The notes: a model not told the origin generated them from the letters alone. Positions 17,988-27,250 are shown, counted from the first letter of the stretch. The stretch: 64,000 nt of DNA from Sphingomonas sp. 8AM (GCF_902506455.1 NZ_LR733844.1:2591093-2655092), one strand, 5' to 3'. Translations and numbers: made by a program.

Positions 17988-19313
17988 ATGGCCGGACCCC
18001 CCATTTCACCGGGCGCGACGCGCGCGGGCGGCAGTTCGGGCGGCACGATGCCCGGCTATGGCCGCGCGCTGACGCTGCTCGCCAGCCTGTTCTTCATGTG
18101 GGGGTTCATCACCGTCATCAACAACACGCTGCTGCCCCACCTGCGCAGCGTGTTCGACCTGAACTACACGCAGACGACGCTGATCGAAAGCGTCTGGTTC
18201 ATCGCCTATTTCTTCGCCTCCATCCCTGCGGCCAAGCTTATCGAGCGGATCGGCTATCAAAAGTCGCTCGTGATCGGGCTGCTCATCATGGCGGCCGGCG
18301 CGCTGGGCATGGTGCTCGCCGCCAGCCTGCCGAGCTATGGCGTGACGCTTGTCATGCTGTTCGTGATCGCCAGCGGCATCACGCTGCTGCAGGTCGCCGC
18401 CAACCCCTATGTCGCGGTGATCGGCCCGGCCGAGACCGCCTCGTCGCGCCTCAATCTGGTGCAGGCGCTCAACTCGGCCGGAACGATGCTCGCGCCGCTG
18501 TTCGGTGCGTATCTGATCCTCGGCCGCTCGAAGGGCGGCACCGCCGCGACGGGCACGGTGCTGACCGAGGCGGAGCGGCTCGCCGACGCGCAGTCGGTCG
18601 TCCTGCCGTACGTGCTGGTCGCGATCGTGCTGGTCGTGCTCGCCGTCGTCATCGCGCGCTTCCCGCTGCCGGCGATGGGCGGATCGACGAGCCGCGTCGC
18701 CAAAGAGGACCGCAAGAACCATTCGCTGTGGAAGCACCGCAACCTCGTGTTCGGCATCCCGGCGATCTTCATCTACCTGATCGCCGAGATCGGCGTCGCG
18801 AACCTGTTCGTGAACTTCGTCAGCCAGCCGCAGATCGCCAACATCACCGCCGAACAGGCCGGGCGCTATCTGACGTTCCTGTGGGGCGGGATGATGATCG
18901 GGCGCTTCGCGGGTTCGGCGATCATGCAGCGCATTCCGGCGGAGACGGTGCTCGCCGCCTTCTCGATCGGCGCGTTCATCGTCATGCTCATCACCGTGTT
19001 CACGACCGGGCCGGTCGCGATGTGGGCGCTGATCTCGGTCGGGCTGTTCCACTCCATCATGTTCCCGACGATCTTCACGCTCGGCATCAAGGGGCTGGGG
19101 CCGCTGACCGAGGAAGGTTCGGGGCTGCTGATCATGGCGATCGCCGGCGGTGCGCTGGTGGTGGTACAGGGCAAGCTGGCCGATGCCTATGGCCTGCAGC
19201 CGTCGTTCCTGCTGACCGCGGCGTGCGAGCTGTACATTCTCTTCTATGCACTGTGGGGCGCCAAGGCGACCAACGCGCTGCCCGACGTGCCGGTCGACGA
19301 CACGGCGCACTGA
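17988..19313 (+). CDS. Sugar MFS transporter, FucP/GluP family (probable galactose/glucose:H+ symporter)
   Basis: A 441-residue 12-TM major facilitator of the fucose/galactose/glucose group. Recognition is by the N-terminal LASLFFMWGFITVINNTLLP, the half-repeat QVAANPYVAVIGP with LNLVQALNSAGT, and the C-terminal SIMFPTIFTLGIKGLG, all typical of FucP relatives. It is an inner-membrane importer. Two ATGs are adjacent; 17988 is preferred because AGGAG at 17977-17981 is then 6 nt away. Context (lactonase, dgoK, dgoA, galactose dehydrogenase) points to D-galactose. Confidence 0.9.
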   Translation: MAGPPISPGATRAGGSSGGTMPGYGRALTLLASLFFMWGFITVINNTLLPHLRSVFDLNYTQTTLIESVWFIAYFFASIPAAKLIERIGYQKSLVIGLLIMAAGALGMVLAASLPSYGVTLVMLFVIASGITLLQVAANPYVAVIGPAETASSRLNLVQALNSAGTMLAPLFGAYLILGRSKGGTAATGTVLTEAERLADAQSVVLPYVLVAIVLVVLAVVIARFPLPAMGGSTSRVAKEDRKNHSLWKHRNLVFGIPAIFIYLIAEIGVANLFVNFVSQPQIANITAEQAGRYLTFLWGGMMIGRFAGSAIMQRIPAETVLAAFSIGAFIVMLITVFTTGPVAMWALISVGLFHSIMFPTIFTLGIKGLGPLTEEGSGLLIMAIAGGALVVVQGKLADAYGLQPSFLLTAACELYILFYALWGAKATNALPDVPVDDTAH

Positions 19314-19323
19314 TCCCCACCAC

Positions 19324-19407
19324 CGTCCTCCCGGACTTGATCCGCGACCCCGCTTCTTCTTGGCGACCGAAGGAGGAAACGGAATCCGGATCAAGTCCGG
19401 AAGGACG
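19324..19407. repeat. Palindromic repeat family A, copy 3 (diverged)
   Basis: The arms CCCGGACTTGATCCG and CGGATCAAGTCCGG are still complementary, but the middle of the element has drifted. It lies between the convergent MFS and lactonase genes, before their shared terminator. Confidence 0.8.
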
Positions 19408-19433
19408 TTTGCCCGAAAATGACGCGTACACGA

Positions 19434-19467
19434 AAAGGCCGGCGGCTCTCGCGAGCCGTCGGCCTTT
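19434..19467. terminator. Bidirectional intrinsic terminator between MFS and lactonase genes
   Basis: A 15-bp stem, with one G-T pair, around the loop TCGC: the left arm AAAGGCCGGCGGCTC pairs with GAGCCGTCGGCCTTT. An A-run precedes it and a T-run follows, so it can end transcription from both convergent genes (stops at 19313 and 19472). Confidence 0.85.
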
Positions 19468-19471
19468 CGTG

Positions 19472-20344
19472 TCAGCCGAGCCGCGCCGGCGCGAGCGCTT
19501 GACCCGGCACCTCGACCTCGAACGCGAACAGCCCGCCCGCATCAGGCTGGTCGGCCAGCGCCGCGTCGTCGAGCCCCTTGCGCGCGCTGGTCGCGAAGGC
19601 GGTCTTCAGATCCGGCCCGCCCAGCGCGATCTTGGTGATGTTGGCGGCGGGCAGCTTCACCTCCTGCCGCAGCGTGCCGTCGGGCGCGTAGCAGCGCGCG
19701 CACCAGCCACCCCATAGTCCGAGCCAGACGTTGCCGGCCGAATCGACCGTCACACCGTCGGGCCAGCCATCGGCGGGATCGATCGTCGCGAACACACGCA
19801 CCGCGCCGGTGGTCCCGTCCGGCGCCAGCGCGACGGCATGGATCACCCCGCCGAGCGTATCGACATGGTACAGCGTCGTGCCATCCGGCGAGAGGCCGGG
19901 GCCGTTGGTGATCGCCACCGGATCGATCGCGGTCGTCGTCACCTGCTGACCGTCCCAGCGATGGACGCGCCCGGTAATCCCGGTCTCGCCATCATCCATT
20001 GACCCAAAATAGACCGTCCCGTCCTGCGCCACCGTCGCGTCGTTGAGGCGATTGCCCGGCAGATCCGGCTCGACGTCGGCGAGATGCATGAATTCACCGG
20101 TGTCGGGGTCGAAGCGCGCGAGCCCGGTCTGCAAGCCGGCCAGCATCGCGCCGCCTGCGCCGGGCAGCACCCAGCCGACCTGCGCCGGTGCCGGCCAGGC
20201 GACCACCTCGCCGGAGACCGGATCGTAGCGATGGACGCGCTGCTGCTTGATGTCGACGAACCACAGGACCTCCTGCACCGGGTCCCAGGCAGGCCCCTCG
20301 CCGAGGGTCGCCGCACCACGCCACAACGTCCGCACTTCGGTCAT
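19472..20344 (-). CDS. SMP-30/gluconolactonase-family lactonase
   Basis: A 290-residue six-bladed beta-propeller of the SMP-30/regucalcin family that opens sugar lactones. Metal-site motifs are visible: the Glu in GEGPAWDP at the N-terminus, the Asn in GNRLNDATVAQDG, NGPGLSPDGTTLYHVDT and the Asp region GWPDGVTVDSAGNVWLGLWGG. In this locus the natural substrate is D-galactono-lactone made by the galactose dehydrogenase. The start at 20344 (MTEVRTLW) follows an AAGGAGA box; a longer frame upstream has none. It diverges from dgoK. Confidence 0.9.
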   Translation of the reverse strand: MTEVRTLWRGAATLGEGPAWDPVQEVLWFVDIKQQRVHRYDPVSGEVVAWPAPAQVGWVLPGAGGAMLAGLQTGLARFDPDTGEFMHLADVEPDLPGNRLNDATVAQDGTVYFGSMDDGETGITGRVHRWDGQQVTTTAIDPVAITNGPGLSPDGTTLYHVDTLGGVIHAVALAPDGTTGAVRVFATIDPADGWPDGVTVDSAGNVWLGLWGGWCARCYAPDGTLRQEVKLPAANITKIALGGPDLKTAFATSARKGLDDAALADQPDAGGLFAFEVEVPGQALAPARLG

Positions 20345-20402
20345 CTGTCTCTCCTTGTCCCGTATAGGTCGGCGTACAGGATAGCGCGAGCGGCGCACAG
20401 CC

Positions 20403-20436
20403 TTGACCTCGTCGCCGAAGGCTTTATGTCCTACAA
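20403..20436 (+). promoter_or_regulatory. Putative dgoK operon promoter and operator
   Basis: TTGACC at 20403-20408, a 16-nt spacer and TATGTC at 20425-20430, with the operator-like ATGTCCTACAA at 20426-20436 on the -10. This has the same layout as the MFS promoter at 17900: identical -35, same spacing and a shared GTCnnACA core. The pattern GT-N3-AC is typical of GntR-family operators, but that is inference. Confidence 0.45.
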
Positions 20437-20453
20437 ATAAATGGGAGGATGAC

Positions 20454-21332
20454 GTGTCGGGCGGCTACATCGCCATAGATTGGGGAACGACGAACCGGCG
20501 TGCGTGGCGGATGTCCGCCGCGGGCGTGGCGGAGGCGTCGCTCAAGGACGCGCGCGGCATCCTGTCGCTGAAGCCTGACGATTATCCGGCGGAAATCGGT
20601 GCGATCCGCGCGACGCTTGGCGAGTTGCCGGTGATCGCGGCGGGCATGGTCGGGTCGAATCGCGGTTGGCGCGAGGTCGCCTATGTCGATGCGCCGGCCG
20701 GGCTGGACGCGCTGGCGGCGGGCTGCGTGACGATCGACGCGGCGGCGGCGACGCTGGTGCCGGGCGTCGCGTTGCGCGGCGCGGCGCGCGCGGACGTGAT
20801 GCGCGGCGAGGAGGTGCAGGTGCTCGGCGCGATCACCGCCGGGCTCGCCCCCGCCAATGCCTTGTTCTGCCAGCCGGGCACGCACAACAAATGGATCGCG
20901 ACCGAGGCCGGGCGCGTCACCGACATCGCCACCGCGCTGACCGGTGAACTGTTCGCGCTGCTGCGCAGGCACGGCATCCTTGCCGGGATGCTCGACGGCA
21001 CGGTCGCGGACGGCGCGGCATTCCAGGACGGGCTGGCGCGCGGCGCCGGCGCACGTGATCTCACCGTGGCGCTGTTCGAGGTGCGCGCGCGCGTGCTGCT
21101 CGGACGGCTCGCCCCCGACGAGGCGGCGGCGTTCGCCAGCGGGGTGCTGATCGGCGCCGACGTCGGCGCGCGCGCGGATCTCGCCGGGCGCACCGTCCAG
21201 TTGCTCGCGGGCGGCGCGCTCGCCGATCTCTATGCCGCCGCGATCCGGCACGGCGGCGGCACGCCGGTGACGCTCGACAGCGAGCGCGCCTTTGCCGCCG
21301 GCATCCACCGCCTCTGGGAATTGACACGATGA
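20454..21332 (+). CDS. dgoK: 2-dehydro-3-deoxygalactonokinase
   Basis: DgoK phosphorylates 2-keto-3-deoxygalactonate to KDPGal, step four of the De Ley-Doudoroff galactose pathway. The 292-residue protein has the family N-terminus YIAIDWGTTNRRAWRM, the RGEEVQVLGAI region, the CQPGTHNKWI motif and a late LLAGGALADLY. The start is a GTG at 20454 set by a GGGAGGA box at 20443-20449. It heads a run of four genes joined by 4-nt overlaps (dgoK-dgoA-araD1-galactose dehydrogenase). Confidence 0.93.
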   Translation: MSGGYIAIDWGTTNRRAWRMSAAGVAEASLKDARGILSLKPDDYPAEIGAIRATLGELPVIAAGMVGSNRGWREVAYVDAPAGLDALAAGCVTIDAAAATLVPGVALRGAARADVMRGEEVQVLGAITAGLAPANALFCQPGTHNKWIATEAGRVTDIATALTGELFALLRRHGILAGMLDGTVADGAAFQDGLARGAGARDLTVALFEVRARVLLGRLAPDEAAAFASGVLIGADVGARADLAGRTVQLLAGGALADLYAAAIRHGGGTPVTLDSERAFAAGIHRLWELTR

Positions 21333-21967
21333 CCGAGACACATGCGCGGTTCGACGCCGCCTTCACCGCCGCGCCGCTCGTCGCGATCCTGCGCGGGTTG
21401 ACCCCAGCCGAGGCGCCCGCGGTCGGCGATGCGTTGGTCGACGCAGGCTTCACGCTGATCGAAGTGCCGCTCAACTCGCCCGATCCGTTCGACAGCATCA
21501 AGCTGCTCGTCGAGCGCGTCGGCGATCGCGCGCTGATCGGCGCGGGCACGGTGCTGACGGTCGAGGATGTCGCGCGCCTGCAGGATGTCGGCGGGACGCT
21601 GATCGTCTCCCCCAACACCAACACCGACGTTATCGCGGCCACCGCGGCGCGCGGGATGATCTCTATGCCCGGCTATTTCACGGCGAGCGAGGGCTTTGCC
21701 GCGCTCGCCGCCGGCGCGACCGCGCTCAAGCTCTTCCCCGCCGACGGCACCACCCCCGGCTATCTCAAGGCGCAGCGCGCGGTGCTGCCCAAGACGACGC
21801 GGATGCTCGCGGTCGGCGGGATCGTGCCCGAGAATGTCGCCGAATGGCGCGCCGCCGGGGCCGATGGCTTCGGGCTCGGTTCCAACCTCTATCGTCCCGG
21901 CAAGTCTGCCGACGCGGTCGCCGCCGAGGCGCGCCGCTATCTTTCTGCCCTCAAGGACATCGCATGA
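21329..21967 (+). CDS. dgoA: 2-dehydro-3-deoxy-6-phosphogalactonate aldolase
   Basis: DgoA cleaves KDPGal to pyruvate and D-glyceraldehyde-3-phosphate. It is a 212-residue class I TIM-barrel aldolase of the KDPG family. The catalytic Glu is in TLIEVPLNSPDPF, the GAGTVLT loop follows, and the Schiff-base Lys is in GATALKLFPAD. The ATG overlaps the dgoK stop (ATGA) and the next ATG overlaps its own stop. All key residues are present. Confidence 0.95.
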   Translation: MTETHARFDAAFTAAPLVAILRGLTPAEAPAVGDALVDAGFTLIEVPLNSPDPFDSIKLLVERVGDRALIGAGTVLTVEDVARLQDVGGTLIVSPNTNTDVIAATAARGMISMPGYFTASEGFAALAAGATALKLFPADGTTPGYLKAQRAVLPKTTRMLAVGGIVPENVAEWRAAGADGFGLGSNLYRPGKSADAVAAEARRYLSALKDIA

Positions 21968-22959
21968 CCGATACCCGTCTGCTTCAACATCGCGGTGACG
22001 ACGGGCGTCGCCGCGTGATCCTCGCCGAGGGCGACCGCGCGGTCTTCCTGACCGGCGTAGCGACGACCCGCGAACTGGCGCTGGCGGCGATCGCCGCGGG
22101 CACGACACTGGCCGAGGCCGCGGCGCAGCGCCGCAGCGACGAGGCGGTCGACATCGCCGCCGAGCTGGACGCCGGGCACCTGCTGCCCGCGATCGATCAT
22201 GAAGACAGCGCGCGCCTGATGCTGGCGGGCACCGGGCTTACGCATCTCGGCTCCGCATCGGGGCGCGACGCGATGCACAAGGCGGCATCGTCGGCCGAGC
22301 ACCAGACCGACTCGATGCGAATGTTCCTCGAAGGCGTCGAGGGCGGCAAGCCTGCCGACGGCGTGGTCGGACAGCAGCCGGAATGGTTCTACAAGGGCGA
22401 CGGCCAGTCGCTGGTCGCGCCGGAAGCGCCGTTCGCGTCGCCCGCCTTCGCGCAGGACGGCGGCGAGGAGCCCGAGCTGGCCGGAATCTATCTGATCGGT
22501 GACGACGGCACGCCGTACCGGCTCGGCGTCGCGCTCGCCAACGAGTTCAGCGACCATGTGACCGAGAAGCACAATTACCTGTGGCTGGCGCATTCCAAGC
22601 TGCGGCAGGCGTCGCTCGGCGCGGAGTTGCTGCTTGGCACCCCGCCGTCGGACATCCGCGGCACCAGCAAGATCCTCCGCGACGGCCAGACGCTGTGGGA
22701 GAAGCCGTTCCTGACCGGCGAGGACAATATGTCGCACCACCTTGCTAATCTGGAGCACCACCACTTCAAATATGCCGGGTTCCGCCGGCCGGGCGACGTG
22801 CACGTGCATTTCTTCGGCACCGCGACGCTGTCGGTCGCCGATGGCGTGAAGACGCAGGCCGGTGACGTGTTCGAGATCGCGGCCGCGCCGTTCGCGCTCC
22901 CCTTGCGCAACACGCTGACCGATGCGGCCGCCGCCCCGGTCGTGGTGCGCGCGCTGTGA
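21964..22959 (+). CDS. AraD1/GguC-family protein (fumarylacetoacetate hydrolase superfamily)
   Basis: A 331-residue protein of the AraD1/GguC group, with the FAH-like fold in its C-terminal half (EFSDHVTEKHNYLWLAHSKL, then HHHFKYAGFRRPGDVHVHFF). Members are found in arabinose and galactose gene clusters and are thought to act on 2-keto-3-deoxy sugar acids, but a precise reaction is not established. In this operon, where DgoK/DgoA already handle KDGal, it could serve an arabinose-derived intermediate or a side route. It is coupled by ATGA on the left and GTGA on the right. Confidence 0.85.
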   Translation: MTDTRLLQHRGDDGRRRVILAEGDRAVFLTGVATTRELALAAIAAGTTLAEAAAQRRSDEAVDIAAELDAGHLLPAIDHEDSARLMLAGTGLTHLGSASGRDAMHKAASSAEHQTDSMRMFLEGVEGGKPADGVVGQQPEWFYKGDGQSLVAPEAPFASPAFAQDGGEEPELAGIYLIGDDGTPYRLGVALANEFSDHVTEKHNYLWLAHSKLRQASLGAELLLGTPPSDIRGTSKILRDGQTLWEKPFLTGEDNMSHHLANLEHHHFKYAGFRRPGDVHVHFFGTATLSVADGVKTQAGDVFEIAAAPFALPLRNTLTDAAAAPVVVRAL

Positions 22960-23897
22960 CCGCGCCGATCCGTCTCGCGCTGGTCGGCATGGGCAAGATC
23001 GCCCACGACCAGCATCTGCCCGCTATCGCCGCCGGCAAGAGCTTTGACCTTGTCGCCACCATCAGCCGCAGCGGCGAGAGCGTCAACGGCCTGCCGTTCT
23101 TCCGCGACGTCTACGAACTTGCGGACAGTGGCCTTGAGGTCGATGCGGTGTCGCTGTGCACCCCGCCGCAGGTACGCCGCGCCATCGCGCAATTCTGCAT
23201 CGAGCAGGGCTGGCACGTCTTCCTCGAAAAGCCGCCGGGCGCGACGCTGGCCGAGGTGATCGCGCTGCGCGACGCGGCGGCGGCGAAGGGCGTCAGCCTG
23301 TTCGCGAGCTGGCACTCGCGCTACGCCGATGGCGTCGAGCCGGCGCGCGCATGGCTCGCCGAGCGCGAGGTAAAGCGGGCGACGATCACGTGGCGCGAGG
23401 ACGTACGCGTCTGGCATCCGGGGCAGGACTGGATCTGGGAGCCGGGTGGCTTCGGGGTGTTCGATCCGGGCATCAACGCGCTGTCGATCGCAACGCGCAT
23501 CCTCCCGCGCCCCTTCTTCGTCGAGACCGCCGAGCTGGACGTGCCGTCGAACCGCGCGGCACCGATCGCGGCGCGCGTCGCCTTCCGCGACACCGCCGGG
23601 GCCGAGATCGCGATGGACCTCGACTTCCGCCAGGAAGGCCCGCAGCATTGGGATATCGAGGTCGAAACCGACGATGGCACCTTGCTGCTGTCGAAGGGCG
23701 GATCGGTGCTGACGATCGACGGCAAGGAAGCGCTGGCGCACGACGCCGATCTGCACGGCGAATATCCGGGGCTCTATCACCGTTTCGGCGCGATCGTGCG
23801 CGCGGGCGTGTCGGACGTCGACGTCTCGCCGCTCCGCGCGGTGGCCGATGTCTTCCTGCGCGGGCGGCACATCAGCGTCGAGCCTTTTGTAGAATAA
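22956..23897 (+). CDS. D-galactose 1-dehydrogenase (Gfo/Idh/MocA family)
   Basis: A 313-residue NAD(P)-dependent dehydrogenase closely resembling Pseudomonas galactose dehydrogenase. The Rossmann start is IRLALVGMGKIAHDQHLPA, the catalytic Lys is in VFLEKPPGATLAEV, and the substrate region is EDVRVWHPGQDWIWEPGGF followed by FDPGINALSIAT. It oxidises D-galactose to galactono-lactone, the first step of the pathway encoded here. The GTG start overlaps the previous stop. A family B repeat follows its stop. Confidence 0.9.
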   Translation: MTAPIRLALVGMGKIAHDQHLPAIAAGKSFDLVATISRSGESVNGLPFFRDVYELADSGLEVDAVSLCTPPQVRRAIAQFCIEQGWHVFLEKPPGATLAEVIALRDAAAAKGVSLFASWHSRYADGVEPARAWLAEREVKRATITWREDVRVWHPGQDWIWEPGGFGVFDPGINALSIATRILPRPFFVETAELDVPSNRAAPIAARVAFRDTAGAEIAMDLDFRQEGPQHWDIEVETDDGTLLLSKGGSVLTIDGKEALAHDADLHGEYPGLYHRFGAIVRAGVSDVDVSPLRAVADVFLRGRHISVEPFVE

Positions 23898-23905
23898 CCT
23901 TATGC

Positions 23906-23980
23906 CGTCATTGCGAGCGTAGCGAAGCAATCCAGGGCGTCCTGATCCGGCCCTGTATTGCTTCGCTTGGCTCGCAATGA
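23906..23980. repeat. Palindromic repeat family B, copy 2
   Basis: Left arm CGTCATTGCGAGCGTAGCGA and a right arm with one substitution cluster (CGCTTGGCTCGCAATGA) face each other between the convergent galactose dehydrogenase and MFS genes. It may serve as a shared transcript end. Confidence 0.85.
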
Positions 23981-24006
23981 AAAGCCGAACGGGAAGAGCG
24001 TAAGCG

Positions 24007-25494
24007 CTACTCCCGCACCCGCAACATCGCGACCGCCGCACCGGCCATTGTCACCGCGGCGAAAGCCATCGTCCAGATCGGCTCGGTCGGGAAGAAGTGG
24101 CGGGTGATCGACCCCATCACCGTCGCGACCAGCAATTGCGGGGTCACGACGAAGACGTTGAACAATCCCATATAGATGCCGAGCTTGCGCTGCGGAAGCG
24201 CCGAGGCGAGGATCGCATAGGGCATGGCGAGGATCGTCGACCAGGCGATGCCGATCCCGATCTCGCTGATCAGCAGCCAATGCGCGTCGGGCATGACGAA
24301 GATGCTCGCGAAGCCGCCCGCCCCGCACAGCAATCCGACGACATGCGTTCGCGCCTTGCCGATCCGCGCCGACAGCCACGGCAGCAGCAGCGCCGATACC
24401 GCGGCGACGCCGTTATAGGTCGCGAACAGCACGTCGACCCAGTTCGCGCCGCGCTGATACGCCGGGCTGGCGGCGTCGGGCGCGGCGAAGAACACCTGCG
24501 TGACGACCGGTGTGGTGTTGATCCACATGATGAACAGCGCCGACCAGCTGAAGAACTGGACGACCGCCAGCCGCTTCATCAACGGCGGCATGCCGGCGAA
24601 ATCGCCGACGATATGCCCCAGCAGCCCCGGCGAGCGCCCCGCCCGCGCGGCGCGGATCGCGACGAGGCTCGCCGCGCCGTAACCGGCGAGTAGCGCCCCG
24701 AGCAGGTACATTTCCTTTTCGAGCCCGGCGAGCGCGACCAGCACGACCACCGCCGCACCCGACGCGATCCACAGCAGCGGCGCGATCGCCGGGCGCGCGG
24801 CGAGCACGCGCGCGGTGCTGCCGTCCTCCGCCTCCGCAACACCGTCGAACGCCGCCATCTCGGCGGGCGAATATTCACTTGTCGTAACGACGGTCCACAG
24901 CACGCTGGCGAGCAGCGCCGCGCCGCCGAACCAGAAGGCGAAGCGCACCGAATCGGGGATCTGGCCCGGCGCGGCGACGTTCGACACCCCGGCCTGTTCG
25001 AGCAGCCACGGGAAGATCGACCCGAACACCGCGCCCGCACCGATGAACGCGGTCTGCACGCCATAGCCCGCGGCGTGCTGGTCGCGGTCGAGCATGTCGC
25101 CGACGAAGGCGCGGAACGGCTCCATCGAGATGTTGAGCGACGCGTCGAGCACCCACAGCATCATCGCCGCGACGAGCAGCGCCGGGCTGAGCGGCATGAC
25201 GACCAGCGACAGCGCGGCGAGCAGCGCACCGGCGAGGAAATACGGCCGTCGTCGCCCGAAGCGCCCGAGCCACGTCCGGTCGCTGAAATGCCCGATCACC
25301 GGCTGGACGAGCAGCCCGGTAAGCGGCGCGGCGACCCACAAGGCGGGCAGATCGTCGAGCGAGGTGCCGAGCGACTGGAAGATGCGGCTCATGTTCGCGT
25401 TCTGGAGCGCGAAGCCGATCTGGATGCCGAAGAAGCCGAACGAGATGTTCGCCAGCCCGGCGAGCGATTGATGGCGGCGGCGCGGGGCGGTCAT
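24007..25494 (-). CDS. MFS transporter, GPH/SLC45-like maltodextrin or sucrose carrier (MalY-like)
   Basis: A 495-residue, about 12-TM carrier with the motif GHFSDRTWLGRFGRRRPYFL between TM2 and TM3, characteristic of the sucrose/maltose group of major facilitators. The DASLNISMEPFRAFVGDML stretch is also typical. The start at 25494 (MTAPRRRHQ) is used because the upstream extension has no ribosome site. It is last in the direction amylase, glucosidase, transporter, although a family A repeat separates it from the glucosidase. It would import maltose or malto-oligosaccharides into the cytoplasm. Confidence 0.85.
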   Translation of the reverse strand: MTAPRRRHQSLAGLANISFGFFGIQIGFALQNANMSRIFQSLGTSLDDLPALWVAAPLTGLLVQPVIGHFSDRTWLGRFGRRRPYFLAGALLAALSLVVMPLSPALLVAAMMLWVLDASLNISMEPFRAFVGDMLDRDQHAAGYGVQTAFIGAGAVFGSIFPWLLEQAGVSNVAAPGQIPDSVRFAFWFGGAALLASVLWTVVTTSEYSPAEMAAFDGVAEAEDGSTARVLAARPAIAPLLWIASGAAVVVLVALAGLEKEMYLLGALLAGYGAASLVAIRAARAGRSPGLLGHIVGDFAGMPPLMKRLAVVQFFSWSALFIMWINTTPVVTQVFFAAPDAASPAYQRGANWVDVLFATYNGVAAVSALLLPWLSARIGKARTHVVGLLCGAGGFASIFVMPDAHWLLISEIGIGIAWSTILAMPYAILASALPQRKLGIYMGLFNVFVVTPQLLVATVMGSITRHFFPTEPIWTMAFAAVTMAGAAVAMLRVRE

Positions 25495-25571
25495 GCAGGG
25501 AGTCCCAGGCCGTATCGACATTCAAGGGTCCCACGATCGTTATCGTCGGTTCGATCCGAACACCTTCCATT

Positions 25572-25655
25572 CGTCGCCCCGGACTTGATCCGGGGCCCCG
25601 CTTCCGGCGACCCGGGAAAAAAGAAGCGGGATCCCGGATCAAGTCCGGGATGACG
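25572..25655. repeat. Palindromic repeat family A, copy 4
   Basis: A well-preserved two-armed copy: CCCCGGACTTGATCCGGGG left and CCCGGATCAAGTCCGGG right. It lies between the alpha-glucosidase stop and the MFS start on the same strand. Confidence 0.88.
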
Positions 25656-25675
25656 TGAGGTGAGTGGGTCAGCCA

Positions 25676-27250
25676 TCACGCCACCCTCGCAATCAGCGCG
25701 CCATAGGCCGCGAAGCGCGACCCCTCGACGCCACACGCCAGCAGCACCTCGCCGTAAGCCAGCGCCACGTCACGTTCCTCCGGCGACAGGTTAACCACGC
25801 ACAGCAACCGCTCGCCGTCATGCTCGCGCTCGAACGCGACCACATCGGCAGGCGCGTCCACGAACCGCAGCGTCCCCCATCGCAACGCCGGCGCGGCGCG
25901 CCGCACCGCCAGCACGGCCCTCGTCCACTGCAACAGCGACCCGGGTTCCGCCTCCTGCGCATCGACCGCCATCGCGGCGTGGTCGCTCCCGAACGGCAGC
26001 CACGGCTCGCCGCTGGTGAAGCCATGCCCCGCGTCCTCGGCCGACCACGGCATCGGCGTCCGCGCGCCGTCGCGGCTGAGCGTCAGCGGCCAGTTGGCGA
26101 TCGCCTCGGGATCGCGCAATTTCTCGAACGGCACCGCGGTCTGCGTCAGCCCCAGTTCCTCGCCCTGATAGAGGAAGATATTGCCGCGCAGCCCCGCCAG
26201 CAGCACCATCTTGGCGCGCGCGAACGCGTCGCGATGCGCGGGCAGCGCCCAGCGCGACACCGCGCGCGGCGCGTCGTGGTTCTCGAACGCCCAGCTCGGC
26301 CAGCCCTCACCCTCGGCGCCCGGCCATTGCGACAACGCCGCGCGCACCGCCGCCGGGGTCAGATGATCGGCATAGAGGAAATCGAACCCATAGGCCGTCT
26401 CCAACCGCCCCGGCTGCGTATAGGCCTTGCGCACCCAGTCGCTCTCGTCGCCGCCGATCTCGGCGACCGAGAAGCGCGCGTCATATCCGTCGGTCAGCGC
26501 ACGGATGCGTTCGACGAACGGCAGCATGTCGGGCTGATCCTGACTATGCGTCTTCTGCTGGAAATCGAACGAGCGCGTGCGCGGCTTGTTCGACAGTACG
26601 GCCGGTGGGTTGTCGCGCAAATCGGCGGCGCCCATCGCATGGTTGATCGCGTCGAGCCGAAAACCGTCGACCCCGCGCTCCAGCCAGAAACGCCCGACGC
26701 CGAGCAGCGCGTTCTGCACCGCCGCGTTGCGGACGTTGAGCTGCGGCTGTTCCTTCAGGAAGGTGTGGAGATAATATTGCTGGCGGCGCGCGTCCCATGT
26801 CCACGCCGGGCCGCCGAACACCGACTGCCAGTTGTTCGGCGGCGATCCGTCCGGCTTCGCGTCCGCCCAGACGTACCAGTCGGCCTTGTCGCCGTCGCGC
26901 GTGGCGCGGCTCTGCACGAACCACGGGTGGCGATCCGAGGTGTGCGACCACACCTGATCGGTGATGACGCGCAGGCCCAGCTCATGCGCGCGCGCAATCA
27001 ACGCGTCGAAATCGGCGAGCGTCCCGAACACCGGGTCGACGTCGCAATAATCGGCCACGTCATAACCGAAGTCGGCCATCGGCGAGGTGTAGAAGGGCGA
27101 GATCCAGATCGCGTCGACGCCGAGCGACGCGACATGATCGAGATGCGCGGTGATCCCGCGCAGGTCGCCGACGCCGTCCCCGTTCGCATCGGCGAAGCTG
27201 CGCGGATAGATCTGGTAGACGGCGGCACCCTGCCACCACGGATAGGTCAT
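25676..27250 (-). CDS. Alpha-glucosidase, GH13 (cytoplasmic)
   Basis: A 524-residue GH13 enzyme without a signal peptide, starting WWQGAAVYQIYPRSFAD as in oligo-1,6-/alpha-1,4-glucosidases. The nucleophile Asp is in GVDGFRLDAINH, the acid/base Glu in SVAEIGGDES, and the transition-state Asp in AFENHDAPR. It would release glucose from imported malto-oligosaccharides. Its ATG at 27250 overlaps the amylase stop (ATGA), so the pair is coupled. The longer upstream frame is inside the amylase gene. Confidence 0.93.
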   Translation of the reverse strand: MTYPWWQGAAVYQIYPRSFADANGDGVGDLRGITAHLDHVASLGVDAIWISPFYTSPMADFGYDVADYCDVDPVFGTLADFDALIARAHELGLRVITDQVWSHTSDRHPWFVQSRATRDGDKADWYVWADAKPDGSPPNNWQSVFGGPAWTWDARRQQYYLHTFLKEQPQLNVRNAAVQNALLGVGRFWLERGVDGFRLDAINHAMGAADLRDNPPAVLSNKPRTRSFDFQQKTHSQDQPDMLPFVERIRALTDGYDARFSVAEIGGDESDWVRKAYTQPGRLETAYGFDFLYADHLTPAAVRAALSQWPGAEGEGWPSWAFENHDAPRAVSRWALPAHRDAFARAKMVLLAGLRGNIFLYQGEELGLTQTAVPFEKLRDPEAIANWPLTLSRDGARTPMPWSAEDAGHGFTSGEPWLPFGSDHAAMAVDAQEAEPGSLLQWTRAVLAVRRAAPALRWGTLRFVDAPADVVAFEREHDGERLLCVVNLSPEERDVALAYGEVLLACGVEGSRFAAYGALIARVA

